This document shows positions 26,976-34,942 of a DNA stretch of 64,000 nucleotides, piece by piece. The position numbers were made by a program, and so were the translations under genes. Positions within the stretch are counted from its first letter, which is position 1; each line of letters opens with the position of its first letter. The notes below the pieces were generated by a model. It was not told where the DNA came from and did not search any database. It saw only the letters and a list, made by a program, of their open reading frames with translations. The stretch is from Nitrospira sp. (lineage in GTDB: Bacteria > Nitrospirota > Nitrospiria > Nitrospirales > Nitrospiraceae). The stretch lies in the NCBI GenBank assembly GCA_022842445.1, contig JALHPO010000007.1:1-64000 (forward strand). Reading direction: 5' to 3'.

Positions 26976-28528
26976 CAAAGATCGTCACCGGCGCGCAGAT
27001 GCAGGAACTCGATCGCCGGACGATCGGCGAAGCCCGTGTGCCGGGAACTGTATTGATGGAACGCGCAGGCTCTGGCCTCGTGACCAACCTCGAGCACGTG
27101 TTTGGTTCCGCGCGTGGGAAGCGCATCACCATCCTCTGCGGAAAAGGCAATAACGGCGGCGATGGATTTGTCGTGGCCCGGCTGCTTCGCCGTCGTCAGG
27201 CCCACGTTCGAATCCTTACTATGACGCCCGTCTCCGAATTGAGCCGCGACGCCACGACGATGTATCGGCAATTCGTCCGCGCGGCCGGCAAGTCCGCCGT
27301 GCAGCCCTATCGCTCAGCGAGCCAAACGCTCCCGCTTCTCCGGGAGAGCGACATTCTCATTGATGCACTGCTCGGAACCGGCCTGTCCTCAGATGTCACA
27401 GGACGCTATGGCGACGCGATCGACAACATCAATGAATCCGGACGACCGGTCGTAGCCGTCGATCTTCCATCCGGTCTTCATGCCGACACTGGCGCCATAC
27501 TCGGCCGCGCCGTCAAAGCTTCCCTCACCGTGACGTTCGGGCTTCCTAAACTGGGGCTGTACCAGAATCATGGGGTCGATCTGGCCGGGCCTATCAGAAT
27601 CGTTGATATCGGCATTCCCCCAGCCTACATCGATGCCGTCACAAGCCGAACAATGTTGATGACTCCCGCCTTTGTACGAGCCTCCTTACCGACACGCAGA
27701 CCATCCAGCCACAAGGGCACGTTCGGCCATGCCGGAATCATTGCAGGCTCTGTCGGCAAGACCGGCGCGGCGGCCATGGCTGCGCGGGCGGCCCTTCGAA
27801 TCGGGGCCGGGCTGGTTACCGTCGCGGTCCCTTCCAGCGTCAACGACGTGTTGGAGGCAAAGCTGCTGGAGGCCATGACCATCCCGATGCCGGAGACCAA
27901 ATCGCGAACCTTCGCGCGTACGGCGCTCGACCGGCTCACCGCTTTTATTGCTGCCAGAACTGCGATTGCGATCGGCCCTGGGTTATCGACTCATCCGGAA
28001 ACAGTCGAATTGGTGCAAGCGCTGACTAAGCAACTTGATCGGCCTACTGTCCTCGATGCCGATGCGCTGAATGCGCTGGCCGGCCGCGCATCGATGCTCA
28101 CCGCATGCAAGACGCCTCCGATCCTCACGCCCCACCCTGGAGAGATGGCCCGGCTGGAAACCGACGCGACGCCACAGAGTGTCAATGCCGATCGAATCAA
28201 TACTGCCGCCAGGTTTGCCCGAGAACGGGGAGTATTTGTTGTCCTGAAAGGTGCCCGAACCGTAGTCGCAAGACCGGACGGAACTGCTGCCATTTGTCCG
28301 ACCGGAAATCCCGGAATGGCAACGGCGGGAACAGGCGACGTCCTAACCGGCATGATCGTGGGGCTGTTGGCCCAGGGCCTATCGTCATGGGAAGCCGCCT
28401 GCGTGGCGACCTACCTGCATGGTTGTGCCGGAGATTTAGCCGCAGCTGAGAAGGGACAGGCGGGGCTGATCGCAGGAGACCTGATTGAGCAGATACCTTT
28501 TGCCGTCAAGATCGCCCATGAAACCTAG
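26972..28528 (+). CDS. nnr: Bifunctional NAD(P)H-hydrate epimerase / ADP-dependent NAD(P)H-hydrate dehydratase
   Basis: 518 residues. The N-terminal YjeF_N epimerase domain shows ITILCGKGNNGGDGFVVARL and IDALLGTGLSSDVTG. The C-terminal ribokinase-like dehydratase domain begins near residue 240 (KGTFGHAGIIAGSVGKTGAA) and has the nucleotide loop GNPGMATAGTGDVLTGMIVG. Together they repair damaged, hydrated NADH and NADPH. AGGA precedes the ATG. The last 11 bases overlap the start of tsaE. Confidence 0.93.
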   Translation: MTKIVTGAQMQELDRRTIGEARVPGTVLMERAGSGLVTNLEHVFGSARGKRITILCGKGNNGGDGFVVARLLRRRQAHVRILTMTPVSELSRDATTMYRQFVRAAGKSAVQPYRSASQTLPLLRESDILIDALLGTGLSSDVTGRYGDAIDNINESGRPVVAVDLPSGLHADTGAILGRAVKASLTVTFGLPKLGLYQNHGVDLAGPIRIVDIGIPPAYIDAVTSRTMLMTPAFVRASLPTRRPSSHKGTFGHAGIIAGSVGKTGAAAMAARAALRIGAGLVTVAVPSSVNDVLEAKLLEAMTIPMPETKSRTFARTALDRLTAFIAARTAIAIGPGLSTHPETVELVQALTKQLDRPTVLDADALNALAGRASMLTACKTPPILTPHPGEMARLETDATPQSVNADRINTAARFARERGVFVVLKGARTVVARPDGTAAICPTGNPGMATAGTGDVLTGMIVGLLAQGLSSWEAACVATYLHGCAGDLAAAEKGQAGLIAGDLIEQIPFAVKIAHET

Positions 28529-29129
28529 CCGAGCGAGATCCCGCGCGAGAAAAAGCGATCAAGCACCGGGGGCGAGGCGGAGAGCCTATGCGGCTTCGCC
28601 GGATCTCGTGCTCACATCCCTCGCTGCAACTGAGTCGCTTGGCCGTGCCATCGGCTGCGCCCTGACAGGAGGGGACGTGCTGGCATTGATCGGCGCATTA
28701 GGCGCCGGCAAAACCGCCATGGTCCGGGGCATCGCAGCCGGTCTCGGCGTGCCGCCCAATTCTGTCAGCAGCCCCACCTTCGTATTGGTGCACGAATACC
28801 GAGCCCGTCTTCCCCTGATTCACATCGATCTGTACCGGCTGCGCACCGACGCAGACATCGAATCGATCGGACTTTCCGACTATTTCACCGACCGAACGGT
28901 TGTGGCCATCGAGTGGGCCGACCGGTTTCTCGCCCTGCTTCCCGAAGACCGATTGGAAGTGCGGTTGACCCACCGGACCCCGGCCACTCGGACAGTACGG
29001 TTGGCAGCCAAAGGACCGCAATCGCGCTCGTTGCTGGCCCGCATCGACCAAGCCCGCCGGCCGGCCAAACGCCCGCCCGCTTCCCAGACGCGAAAGAGCA
29101 CAGGCACAAGAAAGGTTCCGGCTCGATGA
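28518..29129 (+). CDS. tsaE: tRNA threonylcarbamoyladenosine biosynthesis ATPase TsaE
   Basis: 203 residues from the ATG at 28518 inside the end of nnr. After a basic N-terminal extension of about 30 residues comes the P-loop LIGALGAGKTAMVRGIAAGL, then SSPTFVLVHEY, HIDLYRL and VAIEWADRF, all typical of TsaE. It works with TsaB and TsaD in t6A37 formation on tRNAs reading ANN codons. A basic, low-complexity tail of about 40 residues (rich in R, K, P, A) is longer than usual. The nnr-tsaE pairing is common. Confidence 0.92.
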   Translation: MKPSRARSRARKSDQAPGARRRAYAASPDLVLTSLAATESLGRAIGCALTGGDVLALIGALGAGKTAMVRGIAAGLGVPPNSVSSPTFVLVHEYRARLPLIHIDLYRLRTDADIESIGLSDYFTDRTVVAIEWADRFLALLPEDRLEVRLTHRTPATRTVRLAAKGPQSRSLLARIDQARRPAKRPPASQTRKSTGTRKVPAR

Positions 29130-29464
29130 TTCGATTGATTTTGGTCGGCATTCTCTTGCTGCTCTCGCTGGCCTTCTTTCTTCAAAATCAGGAGCAAGAG
29201 GTCACCCTTCGATACTTTTTTGGTTTGCTGGAGGCCTCGACGCCCGTCTACAAGCCCATCATGGCCGGCTTCGTGGTTGGGCTATTGGTTGCAGCCATTT
29301 TACTGTTTCCCCCATGGGTGCGGAGCCGTATCGAGCTGAGACGGAAAACCAAAGCGCTGCAAGAGGCCGAAGTAGACCTCGAACGGCTTCGCCGGTCCGT
29401 CGAGAACACCTCCGACCGCGCCCCGGCGTCGCCGGGGCCTTCACAGGACGTCGCGGATGATTGA
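29126..29464 (+). CDS. LapA-domain (DUF1049) inner-membrane protein
   Basis: 112 residues starting at the ATG that overlaps the tsaE stop (ATGA). It has two transmembrane helices (about residues 4-20 and 43-62) separated by QNQEQEVTLRYFFGLLEAS, the LapA-domain signature, then a coiled coil (RRKTKALQEAEVDLERLRR) and a polar tail. Relatives such as LapA of E. coli take part in lipopolysaccharide assembly or its regulation. The assignment is at domain level. Confidence 0.85.
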   Translation: MIRLILVGILLLLSLAFFLQNQEQEVTLRYFFGLLEASTPVYKPIMAGFVVGLLVAAILLFPPWVRSRIELRRKTKALQEAEVDLERLRRSVENTSDRAPASPGPSQDVADD

Positions 29465-32108
29465 CCAGGACACAAGCCCCCTCATGCGGCAGTATCGGGA
29501 CATCAAGCGGGGTTATCCGGAAGCCATCCTGTTTTTTCGCGTCGGAGACTTTTATGAAATGTTTTACGAGGACGCGCAATTGGCCTCACGGCTCCTTTCG
29601 ATCGCACTCACATCCCGTGATAAACACAGTCCTGATCCGGTTCCCCTCTGTGGGGTCCCCTATCATGCGGCAACCGGGTATATCGCCAAGCTACTCAAGA
29701 CGGGGCGGACCGTCGCGCTTTGTGAGCAAGTTGAAGATCCCAAGCTGGCCAAGGGGCTGGTGCGCCGGGAAGTCGTTCGTCTCTACACACCCGGTACCCT
29801 CGTCGATACGGAGATGCTTTCCCCGGCCGAATCGAATTATCTTGCCGCACTGTCTCTCCAACCGGTATCGGCGCAGCCGGCGGTAATCGGACTGGCGGCG
29901 ATTGACGTCTCCACGGGCGAGTTCTGGGTGACGGAATTACATGGTCCACGGGCGGTGGCACTCGCGCTGGACGAGCTGGCGAGGCTTGATCCGCGCGAGG
30001 TGTTATTCCCGGCTGGACTGGACCATGACGCCGCCGCTTGGCTTGATGAAATCAAGGGAACGCGTGTGTGCGAACGACCAGCCGCTTCGTTCGATCGGCG
30101 CCAGAGTGCGAGGTCTTTGCTGGACCAATTCCGTGTCCAGTCGCTTGATGCGTTCGGGTGCGCGGATCTGACCGTCGGCCTGGAGGCAGCCGGCGCCGTC
30201 TTGCATTACTTTCGAGAAACGCAACCGGCTGCCCCGCTGGACCATATTCGGCGAATGACGGTTCGCAGAAGTCATGACGCCATGCATCTGGACGCCGCCA
30301 CCCTTCGCAATTTGGAAATCCTCAAACCGATGGCCTTTGGAGACAGTGCACCGGAGTCGCGTTCTACTGCTCTCGCGGCCGTGCTGGACCGTACGGTCAC
30401 GGCCATGGGCAGCCGGCTGCTGCGACAATGGCTGATCAGGCCTTTGATTCAATGCGAACCGATCCGCACCAGACTGGATGCGGTGGGAGAGCTGAAGGGC
30501 CGCCTGGAGGAGCGCGTGGCCTTGCGCGCCGCACTGCGTGAAGTGCAGGATATCGCGCGGCTCGGCAGCCGTATCGTATTGGGCTATGCGGGTCCCCGCG
30601 AACTCCTTGCCTTGAAGCAATCCCTGTCCGTGTTGCCTGAAATTGCATCCAGGCTTGCGTCGCTTCAGAGTGCATTGCTCGTTGAGGCCCGCTCGTCGTG
30701 GGATGACGGGCGAGACTTGTACGAGATAATCGAGCGCGCCATCCAGCCCGACGCCCCTCCATCGGTTCGCGACGGAAACTTCATCAGGGACGGCTACCAT
30801 GCCGGCATTGATGAACTGCGCAAAGCGAGCAAAGAAGGGAAACAGTGGATCGCCGCGATTGAACGCAACGAGCGTGAACGTACCGGCATCGACTCATTGA
30901 AAGTCAGATACAACCAGGTGTTCGGCTACTACATCGAAGTGACGAAGGCCAATCTCAGCCGCGTTCCGTCCGACTACATCCGCAAACAAACTCTCGTCAA
31001 TGCCGAGCGGTTCATGACGCCCGAGCTGAAAGCGCTCGAAGAACAGGTGACTGGAGCGGAGGCCAGGTTGCTGGCGCTTGAGCAAGACATCTTCGCTCAA
31101 CTCCGAGGACGCTTGGCGCAAGAAGCCTCTCGTCTGGATGCCATGGCGGGCAGCCTTTCGTTGATCGATGTCATCGCCGGTCTCGCCGAAACCGCCGCGT
31201 TGAATCGTTACACGAGGCCTGAGGTGGATGAGAGCGGCAGCATCGCCATCCGCAACGGACGCCACCCCGTGGTTGAACAGCTTCGCGATGATCGAGCATT
31301 CGTTCCCAATGATACGATCTTGGATCTGAATGACAACCGCCTGCTGATCTTAACCGGACCCAATATGGCGGGTAAAAGCACCTACCTCAGACAGGTGGCC
31401 TTGATCGTCCTCATGGCCCAAATCGGCAGTTTTGTCCCGGCTGCCAGCGCGCAGATCGGACTGGTGGATCGCATCTTTACCCGCGTAGGTGCTTCGGACA
31501 ATCTGGCCGGCGGCCTCAGCACTTTCATGGTGGAGATGGTAGAAACCGCAAATATTCTCAATAGCGCCTCTCAGCGAAGTCTGATTCTGTTGGATGAGAT
31601 CGGCCGTGGCACCAGCACGTATGATGGGCTCAGCATTGCGTGGGCTGTGGCGGAATACATTCATGACCGGACGCGCCTCGGCGCGCGTACTCTGTTCGCC
31701 ACACACTACCATGAGATGGTGCAGCTGGAGTGTCAGCGCGAAGGAATCAAAAACTATCGGGTCGCGGTCCAAGAGCGCGATGGGGACGTGGTCTTTCTCC
31801 GTAAAATTGTCGCAGGAGGGGCCGATCGGAGCTACGGCATTCACGTGGCCAAACTGGCGGGGCTCCCCGGATCTGTGATCGAACGGGCGCAAGCGGTCCT
31901 GGCGCAGCTGGAACAGCCGGAGTCTTCCATCGCAGGATCAGTCCGAGAACAACCCGATCAGGCGCCGCCCCCCCTGCCACAGCCCCATCCCGTGATCGAG
32001 GAGGTTAAACAGATCGACTTGTTTTCCATGACGCCGCTCGATGCACTCAACCGCTTGGCTGAACTGCAACGCATGGTCCAACCGGGTAACGTCCGCCATG
32101 AAAAATGA
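29457..32108 (+). CDS. mutS: DNA mismatch repair protein MutS
   Basis: 883 residues, full length. The mismatch-binding domain has the FxE-type motif in FFRVGDFYEMF. Connector, lever and clamp domains follow (residues about 130-590). The ABC-type ATPase has Walker A TGPNMAGKSTYLRQ, the signature-region GLSTFMVEM and Walker B SLILLDEIGRGTSTYDG with TLFATHYHEM. The C-terminal dimerisation helices are present. It detects mismatches and recruits MutL. The start overlaps the LapA-domain gene by 8 bases. Confidence 0.96.
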   Translation: MIDQDTSPLMRQYRDIKRGYPEAILFFRVGDFYEMFYEDAQLASRLLSIALTSRDKHSPDPVPLCGVPYHAATGYIAKLLKTGRTVALCEQVEDPKLAKGLVRREVVRLYTPGTLVDTEMLSPAESNYLAALSLQPVSAQPAVIGLAAIDVSTGEFWVTELHGPRAVALALDELARLDPREVLFPAGLDHDAAAWLDEIKGTRVCERPAASFDRRQSARSLLDQFRVQSLDAFGCADLTVGLEAAGAVLHYFRETQPAAPLDHIRRMTVRRSHDAMHLDAATLRNLEILKPMAFGDSAPESRSTALAAVLDRTVTAMGSRLLRQWLIRPLIQCEPIRTRLDAVGELKGRLEERVALRAALREVQDIARLGSRIVLGYAGPRELLALKQSLSVLPEIASRLASLQSALLVEARSSWDDGRDLYEIIERAIQPDAPPSVRDGNFIRDGYHAGIDELRKASKEGKQWIAAIERNERERTGIDSLKVRYNQVFGYYIEVTKANLSRVPSDYIRKQTLVNAERFMTPELKALEEQVTGAEARLLALEQDIFAQLRGRLAQEASRLDAMAGSLSLIDVIAGLAETAALNRYTRPEVDESGSIAIRNGRHPVVEQLRDDRAFVPNDTILDLNDNRLLILTGPNMAGKSTYLRQVALIVLMAQIGSFVPAASAQIGLVDRIFTRVGASDNLAGGLSTFMVEMVETANILNSASQRSLILLDEIGRGTSTYDGLSIAWAVAEYIHDRTRLGARTLFATHYHEMVQLECQREGIKNYRVAVQERDGDVVFLRKIVAGGADRSYGIHVAKLAGLPGSVIERAQAVLAQLEQPESSIAGSVREQPDQAPPPLPQPHPVIEEVKQIDLFSMTPLDALNRLAELQRMVQPGNVRHEK

Positions 32109-32143
32109 ACGGCGGCCACTCCCTGTCAGGAGTGACCGCCGTT
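32108..32143. terminator. Bidirectional hairpin terminator between mutS and the convergent exported-protein gene
   Basis: AACGGCGGCCACTCC, six-base loop, GGAGTGACCGCCGTT: a 15-bp stem with one mismatch, starting on the mutS stop and ending 20 bases before the convergent stop. The mutS-side flank GAAAAATG supplies a U-run-like tract for the opposite strand. Confidence 0.75.
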
Positions 32144-32163
32144 CCATCGATTCAACCGGCAGA

Positions 32164-32829
32164 TCAGTGCGCTTGGTTATACTGTGCGGTTGCGGGAATC
32201 ATCCCGCCAATGGTTTTTCCGCCCGGGATCATTACATCGTACTGCATACCGACGTTGGATCCATCCGGACTCACCGGTGACGTGTTGAGCCCGCGCTTTG
32301 CCCCAGCACAGGCTGCATCATTCTCGCTCTTTCCCGCACATTCCTTGAACTGCAGCGCGGAAATGCTGAGCGGCTTGCCGATGTTCCCAGCCACCTCGGG
32401 GAGTTTCTTAACCGAGGAAATCACCCGGTGATTTTGTTCGGTTTCTGTGGCGACAAACTCGATGAGATCCGTTGTGCTGCCCGGAGGCACTTCTTTGGCT
32501 GCGGCCGGTCCCGCATGAGGACGGCCCATTTTCTTCAACTCGCTCCATGCGTTTTTGTCCGCATAAAACTTCAAGGTCTTGCCGGGATGGACCTTCTGCC
32601 AGAACAACCCGCTTTCGGCCTGTCCGCCATACACGGACACGTTGATCCAGACCGCTTCATCATAGGGATCGAGCACGATCACACGGCCCTGAATCGTAGT
32701 GGGCTTGCTCATATCACCCCACTCGAATCGCTCTTGGAACGATTCAATTGCCAATGCCGTGGAAGCCATGCCGGCTACCAGTGCCAGAGCTGCTATTGCG
32801 GCTCCGCCTTGTTTCTGCAGCGTCATCAT
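32164..32829 (-). CDS. Exported protein of unknown function
   Basis: 221 residues from the ATG at 32829, which follows GAAGGAGGACGTA; an earlier in-frame ATG at 32850 lacks such a site. A signal peptide (GGAAIAALALVAGMASTALA) leads to a mature domain with YGGQAESGLFWQKVHPGKTL, a Pro-rich linker and a C-terminal part with two cysteines (KECAGKSENDAACAGAKR) that may form a disulfide. I do not recognise a family. It follows another small exported protein gene after 54 bases, and a moderate promoter lies between them. Confidence 0.75.
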   Translation of the reverse strand: MMTLQKQGGAAIAALALVAGMASTALAIESFQERFEWGDMSKPTTIQGRVIVLDPYDEAVWINVSVYGGQAESGLFWQKVHPGKTLKFYADKNAWSELKKMGRPHAGPAAAKEVPPGSTTDLIEFVATETEQNHRVISSVKKLPEVAGNIGKPLSISALQFKECAGKSENDAACAGAKRGLNTSPVSPDGSNVGMQYDVMIPGGKTIGGMIPATAQYNQAH

Positions 32830-32858
32830 TACGTCCTCCTTCAACGACATGCGAGGAT

Positions 32859-32887
32859 AGAATAATTGGCTCGTACCTACGTCTTAA
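32859..32887 (-). promoter_or_regulatory. Candidate sigma-70 promoter for the 32164-32829 gene
   Basis: Minus strand TTAAGA, 17-base spacer, TATTCT; each box matches four of six consensus positions. It overlaps the stop of the upstream gene. Confidence 0.35.
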
Positions 32888-33399
32888 TCAGCTTTGATCA
32901 CCTTGAATCCGGTGATTGTTCGTCCGTCCAAGGTCACTTCCATGGCCACAAGTTCTTGTGAAGCCTTGATGATTTGATCCATCAGGGCCTTATCCTTCAC
33001 AGCTAAGCGCACGGTCGTAGCCGCGTGATACCAGCCGGAATAGGCGTTATTTTTTTCAGCGCCGCCGGCAAATCCCCAGGCGCAGCAACTCAATAACGGA
33101 TCTGGTGGCTTCACATCCAGCATCGTCGATGATCGCCCGCCCGCCGCGCCGGATGACGGTTCGCCTGTATTCCAATATTGAATCCCAAACAGCAATTCTC
33201 CATCAGGATTATCCGCCCATTGCGACCACACGCGGCCTTGAAGCGTCTTCACGGCTTCAGCCTTGAGTGGCTTTCCACCGACGATCGCATCGGCCAGACC
33301 TATTTTTTCGATCGCACCGGCAGCCAAGGCAGATTCGACCGCCAGCAAGCCGACGGCGGAGAACAGCGCGACTGCGGCTAGAACGATTGTCCTTTTCAT
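32884..33399 (-). CDS. Exported protein of unknown function (neighbour of the 32164 gene)
   Basis: 171 residues from the ATG at 33399, after GGAGGGACGAGGT. A signal peptide (RTIVLAAVALFSAVGLLAVE, then SALA) precedes a mature domain containing GRVWSQWADNPDGELLFGIQ, a glycine/serine-rich loop, paired cysteines (LLSCCAWGFAGG), and a C-terminal beta stretch ending VTLDGRTITGFKVIKAD. I do not recognise the family. Its direction and spacing suggest co-expression with the next gene. Confidence 0.75.
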   Translation of the reverse strand: MKRTIVLAAVALFSAVGLLAVESALAAGAIEKIGLADAIVGGKPLKAEAVKTLQGRVWSQWADNPDGELLFGIQYWNTGEPSSGAAGGRSSTMLDVKPPDPLLSCCAWGFAGGAEKNNAYSGWYHAATTVRLAVKDKALMDQIIKASQELVAMEVTLDGRTITGFKVIKAD

Positions 33400-33578
33400 A
33401 CCTCGTCCCTCCTTCGTACAGAGTTGAAGACAAAGCCCGTAATCTGTTGAACAACAATCATGATTTAAGAATGTTCGGCGCCGCCCAACGACCGCGGCAC
33501 GTATCACATTCCATTAAATGTCTTTCCTTCGTCGCTCCGTTACGTTTCTGTATATTCTGTCAGGACAACGGAGTTGAA

Positions 33579-33607
33579 ACGGTACCGAATCAGGCATTTT
33601 ATGTCAA
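33579..33607 (-). promoter_or_regulatory. Candidate sigma-70 promoter upstream of the two exported-protein genes
   Basis: Minus strand TTGACA (perfect), 17-base spacer, TACCGT. It would give a leader of about 170 bases before the ATG at 33399. Confidence 0.45.
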
Positions 33608-33683
33608 GACATCTTTGTCGCCAGATTTGGCGCACTATACCGCCCTCAGATTATGTAAATCAATCGGTTGCAGGCCCAACCTT

Positions 33684-34937
33684 TTACTGCAACGCTGCTA
33701 TCTGACGAGACGAGAGCGGACCTAAGGCAGTAATCGCCATCGTGCCCGGCGCGAACAACTCCTGCGCAACTTGAGCGACGCGCTGTCCCGTGACGGCATC
33801 GATATCCGACAGCATCTCTTCGAGACTCGTGTGGGCCCCCGTGATCAGCTCATCTTTCGCCAGCTTGTTCATACGGCTATGCGAACTCTCCAGGCTGAGC
33901 ATCAGACTGCCTTTCATCTGGTCCTTCGTCCGCTTGAGTTCCGCCCGTTCGATGCCATGCGCCGCCATGTTCCTGACTTCACGCCGGATCAAATCGAGCA
34001 CGCGTTCTACTTCACGCGCGCGGGTTCCGGCATAGACCGTCATCGTGCCCCCATCCGAATAACCGGATAAAAACGAATAAATCGAGTAGGCTAAACCACG
34101 CTTTTCACGAATCTCCTGAAAAAGGCGTGAACTGACGCTTCCCCCCAGCACGCTGTTCAACACATAGGCCGCATAGCGGTCTTTGTGGCCTGCTGGAATC
34201 CCCTTCAGTCCGACACAAAGGTGTACCTGTTCCAAGGACTTCCGTTTGGTCACAACGCCGCCGCAGATGTCCGGTGGCCAACGTCGGCGCGGCGCGGCGC
34301 TCACGGACGGACGATGCCTCCCGAATGTACGGGCCATCGTCTGTTCGAGCCCACGCTGGTCGAAATTTCCTGCAACCGCGAGCACCATTTCCTGAGGCCG
34401 GTAGTGAGTCCCGACATAGTCGAGAAGATCGTCCCTCCTCAGTTTCGCAATCGTCGCTTCCTGCCCAAGAATCGGCCGGCTCAGCGGATGGCGGCCCATC
34501 ACGAGCCCTGTGTGCAGCTCTTGGACCAAATCCTCTGGATCATCTTGAACCATGCGGATTTCTTCAAGCACCACCTGCTTCTCTTTTTCAATTTCTTTCG
34601 GCCCAAATCGGGACCGGTGGAACAGGTCCGAGAGTAGATTCAGCGCTTTAGGCAGATGCTGATCGAGCACTTTGACATAAAAGGTGGTCGTCTCGCGCGT
34701 GGTGAAGGCGTTCATCTCGCCCCCAAGCGCGTCGATCTCGCGCGAGATATCGGTGGCTGACCGAGTGGCCGTCCCCTTGAAAAACATATGTTCAATGAAG
34801 TGGGAATACCCCGCCTGCGCGGGGCTTTCGTCGCGGGAGCCGGCGTTCACCCACATGCCGACCGTGACAGATTTGAGCGTCGGGATCTGCTCGGTGACCA
34901 GGCGGATCCCATTGTCGAGAATACGTTTGCGGTACAA
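33684..34937 (-). CDS. M16-family zinc peptidase (processing-protease type)
   Basis: 417 residues. The inverted zinc motif HxxEH is in GYSHFIEHMFFKGTATRSA, with the distal Glu in EKQVVLEEIRMVQDDPEDLV. The C-terminal half has the family marker REKRGLAYSIYSF and a non-catalytic M16 domain. Bacterial members next to pnp are common and often called YmxG-like; the natural substrate is generally unknown. It starts 5 bases after the pnp stop and is probably the last gene of the operon. Confidence 0.9.
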   Translation of the reverse strand: MYRKRILDNGIRLVTEQIPTLKSVTVGMWVNAGSRDESPAQAGYSHFIEHMFFKGTATRSATDISREIDALGGEMNAFTTRETTTFYVKVLDQHLPKALNLLSDLFHRSRFGPKEIEKEKQVVLEEIRMVQDDPEDLVQELHTGLVMGRHPLSRPILGQEATIAKLRRDDLLDYVGTHYRPQEMVLAVAGNFDQRGLEQTMARTFGRHRPSVSAAPRRRWPPDICGGVVTKRKSLEQVHLCVGLKGIPAGHKDRYAAYVLNSVLGGSVSSRLFQEIREKRGLAYSIYSFLSGYSDGGTMTVYAGTRAREVERVLDLIRREVRNMAAHGIERAELKRTKDQMKGSLMLSLESSHSRMNKLAKDELITGAHTSLEEMLSDIDAVTGQRVAQVAQELFAPGTMAITALGPLSSRQIAALQ

Positions 34938-34942
34938 GGAAA

